64,000 nt of DNA from Marthasterias glacialis (Eukaryota > Echinodermata > Asteroidea > Forcipulatida > Asteriidae): positions 732,300 through 796,299 of the forward strand of contig OU452230.1 of assembly GCA_911728455.2 (NCBI GenBank), read 5' to 3'. This document shows, in pieces, positions 9,116 to 23,298 of this stretch (its first letter is position 1; each line of letters opens with the position of its first letter). The translations under genes were made by a program, and so were the position numbers. The notes beneath the pieces are model-generated. The model had not been told where the DNA came from. It ran no database searches and worked only from the letters and a program-made list of their open reading frames with translations.

Positions 9116-12100
9116 ACTACACGTGTACGTGTCGACTGCCTCGTCAAAAGGTCACGCAAATATTTTATTTCATGAATTAATACACGTATTGTATAAAGTA
9201 CGCTATAAATAGAACCCGTTGCTAAACGCAACAGTGGTGGCTTAAATTACAGTTATAAAATGGAGTAAACAACAAATGGTTGTCTGCATCAAATCAAATA
9301 ATCCTCATCACAATGCGCAGCCGGCGAATTTAACCTCCAATCAAAATCAGACCATGATCAAACTGATGAGGCTAACAAGCAGACAGTCTGGTCCCGTTTT
9401 GTCATGACACCAATAGTAATCAGTAATGCCATCGCACAAGGAGAACTAAGTGTCTTTTTTCTAAAAAAACAAAACAAAAACGGTTTGTCCTGGTAAAATA
9501 GATGGCTTGGTAATAGATATTGTTTCTATGATATTGTTGATAGATTTTCCCCAACACAAGCCCGCCAACGGAACAATACTCCTGCAACTCAGTCGTTTTT
9601 GGAGTTTTTTTTTATTATATTTTTTCGGCTGGTAAAGCCGGAAGCGATTACCCGTGTCCGACAGTGATCAGATATTACTGGCACCAGCAACAATTACTAG
9701 ATCAATAAATCTAGTTCCTTCAAATAATAATTAATAACGCCTCCTGGCTTCTTGCTCGTTGCATTTTACAGTCTGGTCACAGTTTAGTTTTCTCTCAGAA
9801 ATAAGGTCGTCCTTTTGCTCTGGCTCGTTTTGCTCTTTTTATGTGGGTTGGTTTAGTACTACTTATGGATATGGATATGGAGAGTCCGTTATATTATAAT
9901 TCTTGCTTAATGTTTGAATCATGGAGCTATAGACTCCATGGTAAGAGTTGATCCGAATATCCGGAGAATACACAATTATATAGATTCCTCACCCTCACTG
10001 TGCAAATATCAAAAACAAAAATTTAAAAAGCACAGCAGAAGAAAATAATCAGAGAACTAATCATAAATAAGTTCATTTTGATGTAATGTTATTGTTTATT
10101 GTAATGTTGCCTGATACGAAGTCTAATATAGAAGGGAAAAATAAATAAATCGTCTCTAAACATTAGTTAAAAAAACATTACTTTAATCACAGTTTTCTGC
10201 TTTATCGTTGTATTTTGTATTTTTTTTTTTTTTTTTAGTCAGTTATCATGTAGTTTTGTACAAGCGCCATGAGCACTTTTGTGGATTTGTGCGCTTAATA
10301 AATTGCCTTTATATTATTATTATTAGTAGTATATTAAAAAAAAATCAAAGCAATAACTATTTCTTCCCACCACGCACAATGCAAAACTCGGACTAATGTA
10401 TAGCGCCCTCTCGAGTTCATATAACTCAAATCCAATCAAACGGCCTATGCCTTCTGCAGCAGCAGAACAACAGAGCGAGAAATGCCACGGTCATCACTTG
10501 AGCAGACGACTCACAACAGCCCCACTGTGCAATTTCATCGATTGTTTGCGCGCCAACCTGTCTACAATTAAATGTTTAGATGAAATTATACGCAACCTTT
10601 AGCTCATCTGGACTTCACTTTACGCTGCTTCGACGTCCTTCATAATATCGGCGCGTCTTTCATGTCACAGTTTTGTAGTCTTTCGGAAGATAAGACAAGG
10701 CGTGTAAAACAGGACAATTTAGTCATCTAGTAACGGTAAGTGATGATTTGTATGTCGAATTCGTCTCAGACACACATGTGCAATATATTTACATTACACT
10801 GATTGAAATTTCGCTAGTATGTGAATGGGCCATATGTTGCTTTGAGAGATTTTAAAATAATCCTAGAGATTAAACAAACTCATATTGTAGGATGCCACAC
10901 GTTTTTGGGGGAAAACCCAGCGATACAAAACTCCCTAATATCTGCGCCATATAATGCAGTAGTGACAAATTCATGTTGGAATTTTACCTGCATTTGGCGA
11001 TAAAATCAGTGAATAATACAATAAAATAAAGTCCTCAATTCACAGCTTTTGTTGGACCATGGATAATGCAGACTGTATAAAGGAGAGCCGTAACTTGAGA
11101 CTATTGTCACTGTAAGTATTGCATGAATTCAGCACTCCGTCTTGTTTATAAATTGGCTGACAGTGAATTTGGAATTTAAAAATATATATGAATTATTAAC
11201 AAGTTTGTACAAGTCCCTACACGGTCGTAAAATGCAGTAACAACTGTAGATATAATACTCATCTCATTCATCACAATTTTAGATAACGCCTTGTGTCTTC
11301 GCTAGCTTCGCTCTGAAGACACGGACCATAAAATGATCCATGTTCAGTTTATAAATGAACAAACGTCAATACTTAAAAATTATCTTCAAAAGCAGCAAGG
11401 CAATCTTTGAAATATCATTCATAAAGAAAATGAATCCGTAAATTTTGGTACACAACTTTTATCAATTTGAAAATTAAAAGGCTTTTCTGCCATAGACAAA
11501 TCGAGAATACCCAAAACAGCTTGATGGTTACTTCTGCTTGAATACCGCCTGAATCGTAATATTGGGAAACATACACAGATGGTCACAGCGTGATTCTCAG
11601 CGATCTATCGGATCTATAATATTGTATAATTTACCGCTAAAATTAGAGTGACACGACTTGGGTCCAGACTCCATGGAGCCGACCGGGTCCAGAGTCACAC
11701 CTCTGAAGGGCACCACAGCTCAAAATCACGGCAGACTAGAGCCAAACCTCCACCCTACCACCACCATCTATACCCCTATACACATCGTATTGGTGCCTAC
11801 CCGGAACCATAATTGTCATCTGAACGCAACTAAATCAAATAAAGTCCAGCCGGGGGGAATTGTGCTATAATTCAGTTTGTCCCGTTCTTTACCGCGAAGG
11901 AAGATTTCATTTTATTCCAGTTTATTAATACTATTATATGCGTCACACAATGGCACTATGAGCTGCTTAGACATTCATGCTGTCATAGGCAAGGACCTTG
12001 CAACTCACGATGGGAATGAACGCTCGTTGGTGAACCGTAACAATGCGCTGTCACAGTGGAGTTGTTTATAGGCCGCGGTCATGGTCACATCTCAACTGCA

Positions 12101-12490
12101 GTTAATAATCTTTGTCTGATCAAGTATTTAACACGTGTTCTTCTTTCTTAGAGTGGTTCCGAAAATAAATGGCAAATTTTAAAAGGTAAGGTGCATCAGT
12201 AATTTGGGCATGTAAATTCGTCCGAACGAAAAAAATAAAAAGTATTGACAAACTATCACCGAAAGACATGGCAGAAAAAATAGACCATGTAAAAGGAATC
12301 CTTGGGCAGACATTCACAACAGGCTTATACAAGGGTGTGACTGAAATAGGACCCAAATAAATGAAATTAAATATATATAAAAAAAAAAATAGAAATCATG
12401 AAGAAAGCTTTATGGATTTAAATTTAAATATTCACGATAAAGACAACTATAAGCTTCCTTTTTGTAAGATTTGGCTCTACAGTCATGCCA
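9116..12490. other. Non-coding intergenic sequence
   Basis: AT-rich, with homopolymer T at about 10,218-10,238. Short frames (for example 10,396-10,602 and 11,658-12,071) show no recognisable protein. A 12-nt local inverted repeat, TGTCTTCG...CTGAAGACA, lies at about 11,296-11,322. Nothing else supported. Confidence 0.5.
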
Positions 12491-12492
12491 AA

Positions 12493-12655
12493 GGTCGTGG
12501 GTTCGAATCTCACCCGAGTAACATGCGTGTGGATTTTGTTTTTCACATGACCAAGAAAAGTACTGAGTATAATATAGTGCTTAACACACATCGGCGTATA
12601 TCAGTAAAACACAAAATAAAATTCTGTATCCTCGAAGCAAATTTAATATCTATTG
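12493..12655 (+). repeat. tRNA-derived SINE (family S), copy 1
   Basis: It has the B-box-like GGTCGTGGGTTCGAATCTCA and the body GTACTGAGTATA-x-TAGTGCTTAACACACATCGG, matching the copies at 62,915-63,212. The A-box end is poorly kept. Tail region ATATCTATT also matches. Confidence 0.75.
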
Positions 12656-15600
12656 AAATACAGTCATGTACATGAATAAACAGCAAGTTATTTTGGTATC
12701 TTCTATTCTTTCCTCACATAAATGCCAACCAGAGATGAAAAAAACAGAGATCTTTGACCAAAAGTCAATGAAATCAAGAAGATCCTGACAATCACTTTAA
12801 AACACTGTGAAAGGGAGTTGTGCGAGTGACCCAGATTTTATATGAATAGCTTCCCTGTACGAGCAGACTCTAATCAATTGACCAATACGGAGTTCATTCC
12901 TTCGACGTGCTGTTCGTTATGAAAGCTGAAGTGAAAGGGTATATAGGGTAATTATTTTGTCCATTAAATCAAAGGTAAGGGACTCTAGAACAAAGTATGG
13001 ATTGTCATCTACGTTATTGTACCAGCGTCTCGGACGACAAGCGTGACTTGTTTTAACGGATGAATTTTATCCAGTTCATGCGATATTCTTCGTGCTCTAT
13101 TTCAATTTTTTTTTTCGAAGAGATCGTCTGAAATATTTTGGCAATACTTAAGCCAGTTATTATAAAGACATACTTTTGATGTGTTGAATTGTGCAGAAGA
13201 TGTGCACGGATTTGTTTGGATTGGAGTGGCCTTCATTTATCATACATCCACGGTTATAACTCTGTCATCATCTCTGTCGTGTTCCTAGGATGCAATACGC
13301 GTCGTTTTATAATGTGAAGGTGTCAGACTATTTTTCTCTTCGGCCACGGTTTGTTAACATTAATTTAAATTTGAGAAAATGGCAACCGTGCACTGCATTC
13401 ACTGCACCTTATTATAGCCGACCCTGTCCTGTCCCTTCTACAGTATCTGATGTATTCTGTTTGTAATGGAGTAAAGCAGGGATGAAACTATTTTCCTACG
13501 TCCTTCTTTCAATTATTCTCCCCAATTCCTGCCTTTGTTTCAAGTCAACATCTGATTCTAAAGGGAGAGAAATTAGCTAGAGAAATCTTGTAAATTATTC
13601 TGGAGAACGTTGAACTATCCCTTTACATCAACAAGTTGGTTAGGCCAGTTCCATATTGCAACGAGAATATCGTCCTGGTTATTGCACTGACTATTAAACA
13701 ATTTAAAAAAAATATGACCTTTAGGAAGAGGCCATATTAAATTCCAAATTAGAAAAACAAACCCTGTGTTTATCTCAAAATCCCACACTGCGTTCGTCTT
13801 GCTTTGATAATCTCAAAATCACGTCTGCCAAAACCCACACCAAATATTTGCAGACAACACACAGATGATGCTGACTACGGCCCTATTGAAAGTTCAACAC
13901 CTTACTGTGTAATACACTGTGGAATATTCATCTGTCGCGATCTACAAGTTTAAATTAATCACCGCCTTCAGCATTTGCTTCGCATTAAAGTCGTGAGTTT
14001 TTTTTTTACAAGAATACCGTCCACAATATCCGGCATCATGATTCCAAATATCAGGAGATGACAGTTTTTAGTCACCGCTGTTTTTGTAGGATTATAATGT
14101 TGACTGAAGTATCTGCACATTTGTTAAATTGATAGCATAACACTGTAGACTGTTGTAGACATTTCTGATGACTTATAAATTAATCATCACTAATGACATT
14201 AGTCTCCTTTAAAGTCGTGACGTAGCACTCTGAATGTCATAAGCTAATAAATGAAACCATGTCATTTCAGTACAATTAAAGCATTTCCCTGACTCAAGAT
14301 TTCCCTCCTGTGTGAAATTAAAGTGAAGTGTATCATGTAAATATTATTCATGTGATGATTTGTAGTCTGCAGGGAAACGATCCTATTTGTTCGATTCGAC
14401 TGGTTAAATACGGTCAAGGAACATGAGTATTCGCACTGGCGTTTGGACAACTTTTTATAAGTGAATAATGGTATTTTCTCTTCCCTTGGACAACAGTTGT
14501 AGTTATACAAGGCTCTCGAGGTGACGATGTTTACGGGGATGTACGAGAGAGCAATACGGTCCTTTAAGAACGTGAGGTGATGTACGGGCGATTGACTGAT
14601 GCCAATACGGACCGGCCCGCTTGCAGCAACGGGTTATGCCTCTCTATCATTCATTCATGACACACGCATAGTGCGGATGAGTCATTCTCAAGACATATCT
14701 TGAAGAGGTCAGGCATTGAAAGCGGATGAGAGAGGACCGAGGAAGAAACGAGTAGTTACGCCATTTCGCATAACTCACAGATAATAAAAGACGACGTGTG
14801 TTTGCAAATATTAATACACAAGTACAGCCATACATACATAGCGCTAAAGGCGTGCAGCAAAAAAATTCAGTCTTAAAACCCTGCGCGGTAAAAATAATAC
14901 GCAGACTGAATATTTTATTATTTTTACATGGCTAGTCCACAACGATGTAATTTGGTTACATTGTGACGTGAAGAAGCAATGTTGATGTTCGAGTGAATGA
15001 GAGTCGTCCAATCTAATTAGTAAGCTGAGTCAAGTTTGCACGGTTCCCAAAACACCGCGGCCATCTTTGTCTGATACCTAGAGTCATAACGAATGACAAT
15101 GGCCATCATTACAGGAGGTACCAGACTAAAACCCTCATGCTCTCATTCTTGGCCACAAGGTTCGTATTAACAATCGGAAATATCAATCAATTCTATGGTT
15201 CGATTTAATTTTATACAAATGTCTGTATTAACGATTCTCGGGTTATTCCTCTTCTGCCATTAATAATGTTACCATTGTGTTACCATGGTAAATTCCTAAT
15301 TTGGTAGCACTTCATCTGATACTGTTCCTACCTTAAGATAACAAGGTGCCTCGATCCGAAGTAAAAGGTGACGTCACACCTGTACAGTCTTATCACGAAT
15401 GGATTATAGAATTAGATACATAGCGCTATTTCCCTCTAAAACGTATGAAGGTGAGATAGATTGAATGAATTGAAGTGAGTTAGTTGGGGCTTTTGGAGGA
15501 CACTTGCGGCACGATTGAGTGATGAAGCTTACGAAAAGGAACACGGCACTTATTTTAGGGTGAGTGATGGCGAAGTGAACACTTATCATTCAAGACCTTT

Positions 15601-18600
15601 GTAGTATTCAAAGTTCAATAAATATATCAGATAGTGATATATCTTGCAAAGAAAGCTATTTCAAAGTAGTAGTTAACCTTGCATGGTTAAGAAACAAAAT
15701 AATGTTGCGGACACATGGAGATACTGCATGGCTTTTAATAAGTTAAACATATTTATATAACACGCTATACTATAATTATTTTAAATATTCTTTTCCAAAA
15801 AACTGTATTTATTCTTTAAAAGTTACAATATATTCGAAACTATGATATTTTCTTTCTATCCGAAACTAAAATACATTTTTTCGAAAGTAAGTAATGTCTG
15901 TTCAAAACTACAAGAAATGTATAAGACATAAAGAAACTTTATCAAAAACCACAGATAAACAGAAATCTGGTCCAACTGACTTTCTGTTGGTATCCTGGAA
16001 GTCAGGTTTATCATTTTAAACCATACGACCAAATGCCCCTCATATACTGGTCCCACCCCCATCCGTAGCCTTTCCAGGCTCGATGCTGTTTTTGTTATTT
16101 TGAGGGTTGGGGGTCAAACCTTCTTGCCTATGTTCATCAGTCTTTTGATCACGGTATAAGTCAGAGCAATAAATCGGGAGTTCTTAAACAAAAACAAGCT
16201 GCTGCCACTACACGGCAGGTACAAGCACCATTTGTAGAGCAGCTACCGCAGCCATCTTGAAACCCTAACCGTTTATATTACTCATGCTAGCGCAGGAGTT
16301 TAAGTGGCAGTGTCTTGAATTCTTTATTTTCAATCCATATACTCGCATGACATCAGCTGGAAGTCCAGTGTTCCTTATAGCAAGTCTTTGTACATCCATA
16401 TAGCACCCTCAAACACCGTCTGCTTTTACACTGGCTGTATTACATCAACGATAAAAATCCGCGCCATCATCGACATAAATTTCCTTTTAAAAAGGAACGT
16501 CGCCCCGAGAGCTGAAATAGATCCACCAGCTCGAACACGTTTTACTATCAGTTTTATCACATCCCTTGCAGCTATGATTGACCGATATCTACCCAGGTTG
16601 AAGAAAGAGCATCCAATCATGCTGTCTTAGTGGTCATTTTCGAAGCATTAAGACCTCTGCTTCAATGTTTAATATGCAGTGAACATTCTCCTACCTCCAA
16701 TATTAAACTATACTGATATTCATTAGGGAAATTTTACAACAAGTTTGGATTGTGTTACAAGTATGCCTGGCAGATAATGTAAATGTAAGTTTATATAAAA
16801 ACGTTTTGTTGTGTAATTCCCGCCAGTTACTTTATTTCTCACTGCCTAAAAAATCCCCGGAATTGCGAAAAGGGTGCCGTTTAATTTCGAATACACAATC
16901 AATTTGCGAATAAATTCCTGTACACGATATATGCAAGATGTGTAGTTACGAAAGCATTTACGCAGAATCCATTCTCATCAATTTGGTGTTTTTTCTTCTT
17001 CTTCCCGCCTAAAGTTCCCGCCAAAATCGTCTTTGATCGATCCCCACCTGCCAAATGTCAGTTCTGCAATGCTAACGATTCTGTTTTCCACCTCTAGCGA
17101 CCAAAGGGTCCTTTTCGTTATCGACTAAGTCAGGGTTTTTTCCTTGGAATTTGGCCGGAGGGAGTGGGCTTTAGATGGGGGCAAGAACTAACTACGGAAC
17201 ATCTTAATCGCATAAATGCATCAATGTCTTTCTCACCAAGATGCTTGTTTTTTTTCATTCAGATCAATGACAGCTTTTTAAAATGTAACCCTGTCTTTGT
17301 ACATATCAGTATCGACAAAGACCACTTGAAGACGCGTCGCGTCAAACGGCTGTTTTCATCTTTTTTTCTTGTTATAAAGCTTACCGGTATGTTTTTGAAA
17401 CATCACACCTAGAGCGAGTATGGCAACGTACTTATCATATTATCAAATTGCTTGCTACATAATGTCACTGGCACGGAGGGAAAACACACTGCTCTTTTTA
17501 TTCGAGAAAGCAAACACACTCATATCTACCTCCTGTCACACTGCAAAATAATATTAACACTGAGTCAAATCATACGGCCCAGTAAACCGACAAGGAAAAC
17601 TTGCGTTAGTTATTGGTTATTACTCATTTTAGCGTGTAATATTTGTGTGTTTGATCACTCAACCCATGCTAGACATTCTCATACAGTCTGTTGGGAAACC
17701 AGACAAACCAATTTTTTTCCATCGAACGGCCTTGAATGTGTGGCGTTGGAAATCGCTTTGATGACACGAAACTGGGTCTTATCATTGGTAAAATTATCGA
17801 TTGAAAGAGAGATGGTTTGAGTTGACATTTAGTGACGTCATTGATGATGACAGCTTGCTCTGTGACACGATGTTATTCATGCAATTTGAATCGACGCGGG
17901 GAGTTGGGTCTTCAGTGTAATTAAAAATCAGACGGCTGTTCCCATTTTTTAAATTGGATTTCCGATTCACTGCACACGGGTTAGCATCTTTTTAAAAAAA
18001 AACTTTTTTAAAATTGGCAATGGCCGTAACTTTTACATTTAGTATGATATCTGTGAGTTCCTGTGTAAAAATTATTGGTGAATCAGTCTTACAAAATACA
18101 CATTATATTTCAGCTGGTAACCTGTTTGTTTTAGTAACGTACTTGAAATATGGGTTCAAGAAACAAACCAACGCTGAACTATTTAAATCTGTTTACGGCC
18201 TTTTAATTCATACTTGTTTATTTATATTGCACCGCGCCTTGATCTAGCTGCAAGGATATCTGTAGGAACCCAGTATGTTTTTATTATCAATGACGTCGAC
18301 AGATGGTCCCTGCATTGTACTTGATTCCACCTGAAAACATGGCGTCATGTTCGAGTAAAACGTCAAGTGCAAAAACGTGCATCTGAAAATGTGCAATTTT
18401 TGACAAGCCAAATTCTTTATTCTAATGTGAAATTCCTGCAGTGGAATTGTGTTTCGCTGGATAATTGGTACTTGAACAAACTTTAAGACCAAGTGAGGTT
18501 TGGAATACCAACTCGCCAACTCGACCCTCGCTGTACCGTCCTTATTCTACATAATAATTATTCCTATCACGGTGGGGATTATCATGTTACTGATGTAACA

Positions 18601-19570
18601 ACATACACATGGACACTTCTTTTGCGATTTTTTTAATAAAGGTTCGTAATAAAACTCGTTTTAGATGACCGATAGGGTGACCTTACGAAAAATCAGGTCA
18701 ATAGGCCCTACATGCCCACTTAAGGTCAGCACTTGGACTCACTAGGGCTGTATTTTTAATATTGGACCGGTCTTCCCAACACATATTTTATAATACACTG
18801 CGGCTACAAGGCGGGGTGGTTTACCCTAAGGCCATTGACAAAGAAATGCAGACCATGTCTCGCTTAAGCTGAATTTGACAGGGAAGATCGATATTTAATA
18901 TTAATTGTTCTACTCTGTTTGTAGGGCAGTTTTAATGAAATATGGAATGACGATCGCTCGCTTAATGCAAAAACAAAACATGACATAGGGTCGACGGGAA
19001 ACAATGGGGACGATCTCAAGGTTTATTACATTCAAAAAGCTTCCAGAGTGATCGTGCTCAAGCTGATTTTAGCTTGAAAATAAATTGATCCTAGCGAATA
19101 AAATTTAAAAGAGCACGTTATTTTATAGCGAATAAAATATCTAAATCGCGTTTTGACCTTGTAAATGGCTATAAAAATGTTTTTGAAACAATTATCCCCG
19201 CCAACCACCCTACGAGGAAATGTGTACGACGCTGGTACCCAGAAGTCTATTGTTACAATACGTCATTTCGCGTGCATTTTGTCTTTGTCTCGCAAGGCAC
19301 CCGGCTGAAATTGAGCAGGCAGCACGCAGAGTTTATTTATTGTGTCCCTCCACAGAAAAGTTCATTTTTTAAGTTAATTATACTCTGTCATTATTCGGTG
19401 ATGGTTTTTTTTCGTTCGGTATCTCATTTGAAAGTTAATAACTTTGGTCATCCTACAAAATAGCAGTCCAACGTTTGGATTCATATTTCAAGGTAAAATT
19501 GGCTTGAGCACGGATCATAATATATCGTTTTAACAACATTTGCATTATCATTTTTAGTTTAGCAAAATCG
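12656..19570. other. Non-coding intergenic sequence
   Basis: About 7 kb without a frame I can assign. Frames of 60-122 codons (such as 17,452-17,820) have ordinary AT-rich composition and no domain pattern. No strong repeats were noticed. Confidence 0.5.
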
Positions 19571-19579
19571 AAATCTTAT

Positions 19580-19760
19580 CAAAATCTTGCATCAAATCCA
19601 TTATAATCTAATTATTATAAACTAATCTAATCCAATAAAACCATAATCTATTCTACTTTAATCAAAATTGTAATATAATCTAATGTGATCTGATGATCTG
19701 ATCTGATCTAATCTAATATAATTATCATCAATCTTATCTAATTTTAATATATATAATCTT
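19580..19760. repeat. Degenerate ATCTA/TAATC simple repeat
   Basis: A low-complexity tract dominated by variants of TCTAATC and TGATCTGATCTAATC, strongly biased to A, T and C on this strand. No frame. Confidence 0.75.
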
Positions 19761-20161
19761 ATTCAACTTTAGTATTCGGAAAATATTCAACAGTCCCGTC
19801 TAAACAACCAATGATTGCTGAACAACTAAAACGAACATTTTAACAACTTCAGATTGTTTTTTTTTTCAGAACCAAAAGTTAAATTGTAACGTCTTATAAA
19901 CAAGTCGAGTGCAATTTTTACAGACTTCAAATAAGCTGCAAGAGAAACGGGTAGAGCCTATATAAGTCAGTCACACCAGCCACTTGCGTGATTCGAGTCT
20001 TCAACAACTTTATTTAAAGTTCCTTCACCCACTCGATTCATGAATTGAATGACTTCTATCAATTAAAAATTTGTCCATCATCTAGAGCTCACCCTTCTCC
20101 GTGCCCAACCATGCTTATAAGATTTAACTTCCATGTTTTGTAATAGCCCGACCTGGATAGA

Positions 20162-20640
20162 TTATATGGAAGACACATTAGCTTGGTCGTACACTTGGCG
20201 CCAATTCGGGACAATTCTTGGCTTTATTTGGGAAGAAAAACCACGCATAGTCCAGCACCTCAAAAACAATCTCCTAAGACAAAATATTCCCCCGGGGGAA
20301 TCCACCATTAGAACGCGATTCCCCCGACTGGTCCGCGCCCGCTTTACCTTCGCCAAACCACGACGCCATTAACCAAGGAGCGTCGCCTGCAGGAAAATCG
20401 AATTGCCCGGCAATCGATTCAAGGAAGCACTGCTTGGCACGCACGGCCTGGAATTCACAATTGTCCAAATTGTAGCCAAAAACATGGGAGGTCTGTACTC
20501 TATATATTTTCAGCCGCGAAAACAGCAGCTGAACTAAACATGGCGGTGTTTTGGGATGCGTAGCTTGTTTGGGCCGACCGAGCGCACGTGTGGACTGCGT
20601 AAATCAAGGGTTGAACACGGCACTCAGGTTGAGCTCTTTG
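20162..20640. other. GC-richer island with overlapping short frames
   Basis: This stretch is richer in G, C and CpG than the surrounding 20 kb and has open frames on both strands (20,133-20,372 plus; 20,274-20,468 minus, containing FLESIAGQFDFPAGDAPWLM). A TATATATTTT lies at about 20,503-20,512 on the plus strand. It could be a promoter or an unassigned first exon; I do not recognise a product. Confidence 0.3.
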
Positions 20641-23295
20641 CAGAGTCAGTCCCGACTCCAGTTAGAACAACATTTTGCGTTTAACATGTTTTTGCACAGA
20701 TCAGAGAGGCCTAGAAAGCTTCTTGTATTTTCACCAATCAATATTATTATGTCAAGGGCAACATTCACTTTGTCTCAAGTTCAAAGTTATAATGGGTCAA
20801 GAAACCAAAAGCGGACGTACGTCATTAATCACGTGACACAGAAAGTATGTGACTTCACTGGGAAGTCACTTCACAGCTATTTATACTGTGATAAACAACA
20901 ATAAGAACACTACAACAAAAACAAGGAAAACAGTAGAAGCAACAAAAAATCAACTATAAGACCAAATCAGTTTTATATGACTACCCATTTGAAAGAGGGG
21001 TCAATATATATCTTTGAATAAATTTTCTGCGGTGACACAATCAGTAAGCTTATAAAACTCAGCTATTCGGCGGCAAAGTCCACCTCAGTACTAAACATTA
21101 GAATGTTGAGCCTTTGGCACTAATATATTCTTTACCAGTCGTGCACAAAGGCTACACTGAGTTAGAATCGAAATTATTAGCAAGTGTACACCGCTAAAAA
21201 ATCATAGTTAACTAGACCATGGAGAGATATCAACTTCTTGTCTACATAAGACGTGGAAAAATGAGGTCACAAAATCTTGAACTCTTCCCCGTAGAAGTGC
21301 GCCAATTTCCGGTCTCCATTGAGACCACGTGCAATGCTCTCTTCGGTGAAAAGGTGATAAACATTTTCATCCCGTTGGTACCCGAGCTCATGTAGAGGCG
21401 CTATGGGCAGAACTTACGCAGGCCCTTGTAGATGCGTCTTGCCCTTGATGCCCGCGTAAGAGTGCCACACTGCGAATAAGCCATGTTACTTACACGTCCC
21501 TTAATTTATACAAAAATCAAGTCTAGGGAGAGCTGAAATCTAAGCAGGCGGTACCATAGGTTTTGCACGGGCTCAAGTGCGTTGACCAAAAATGCTTTCA
21601 CTACAATAGACCGAGTTGACGATAGGTAGAAGTCCCGCTTCGTCCTTTTTTCAATTTTGCACGGGGAAGATGATCGCTTGGTTCACACAAGGGAGTAAGT
21701 CTTAAGATTCGTCCATCAATACTGGGACATCTGAAGGGTTTTCCTTCCCACTCTCATTTTTCCTTGAGACAAATCAGTGCAAGTGTTCTCCATGGATGAG
21801 ATGCGAGGTTTTCCTGACACATTAGACAAATTAGTTCTCGTCAAAATGGAAGTCTGATGGATCCAAATTAACATCATCTCCAGACAATACAGAAGCACAA
21901 GAAAAACATCAAAGCTGAAATGTTATTAAAAGATTTACAATTCAAATTTACTACAATGATTTAACGGAGTTTGACGAAGCGTTGCATTGTCCACAGATGT
22001 GTTTGAATCAAATATTGAAAAACATGTTTTATACTACATGTTGTATTGAGCTTTACACATTGGATTTCTTTGAATTATAAATACATTAAAGGGAGTAGAC
22101 AGATTGGCAGAACTCTGATTTTGATTTATTATACAAGAGTCACTGTAATTACAGCTACATTAAAGGGGCCAAATACGACCTACTATCGCGGTGTTTCGTA
22201 ATTGCAGAAAGGTCGTCTCGTTTAACATTCCCGGATGTATGCACAAAGTCAACCGCGTGAGATTCGACCTCGTTGCGGGGAGCAAGTAGGCCTACATATT
22301 AATGACCTTTACCCACAATGAGTTATGTTTTCTGTTTTGTTCAAAGAATCGATCAACTGAGTTATGACCTTTTAGCATGAGATGCAGACGACGAATGAGG
22401 ATTTGGATTCAGAGTCTCAATTTATTAGAAACCATCGTGACACGAGGGACAAATTACAAGTGATAGCTACAATACCTGTGTTTACATTTTGTGTTTGCAC
22501 ACAGTGTAAGAGCGTAACACACCCATGGGAAACATAATAATGTCATGTTTCGTGTTCTGGCGAGATTGAAGTTTATTTTGAAACATTCGTTAAATGAATG
22601 TACCACGTGAGCGAACACGCACCACGACAAATTATTATAAAGACAAATTCTCTCTGTTTAGGACTCCCAGCCGTTTAGTATCCAATTAGACGTTTAGAAT
22701 CGTTGTCTGGTTCCTTGCATGCCTATTTACTATTCTCGTTGTAATTTTTAATTTCATACAAATTACCAGATTTTTCCCCTTCTTTTATCTATTATGTTGA
22801 TTTGAACACCCCCAAGAAATGAAAATAAAAAATGTTCATTAATAGAGAAAGTTTTGAGTTCACCAAATGTTTTCAAACTCGGCGATTAATGAAAATTCAA
22901 TGGCAGCCTAATGTGGAATATTGCTCGAAGAATAGCATGTGTAAAATAATCGTTTGTTTTTTGGTTTTTTACCGGTAAGCTTCGATGTATTATAAATCTC
23001 GATGAAACCCGCACGAGTCGAAACGTACAGAGGATTAACTTTGTCAGCGAGCTTTTCTTCCGTTTAACTTTTGGTTTGCTTTTCATAACTATGACATAAG
23101 TATAATTATCCAAGAGATATCATTCTGATATGAGAACCAAATGCCATCCAAGATATTAATAATTATGACAATAGCCAAGGTCACTTTAATTTATAAGAGT
23201 GGTAAACGTTATGATCTCGGGGTAACTGAACCTCCGTGTTGACTATAATCTAAAGTTTAAACAAGAACTGTGGTCTTCACAAAGTTAACATTTCA
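20641..23295. other. Non-coding intergenic sequence
   Basis: AT-rich with no assignable frame or repeat. A segment at 21,290-21,480 is somewhat CpG-richer but not open in any long frame. Confidence 0.45.
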
Positions 23296-23298
23296 CCC

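Noticed and set aside
11290-11330. Hairpin as a Helitron 3' end
   Set aside because: No CTRR terminus or matching 5' end was found.
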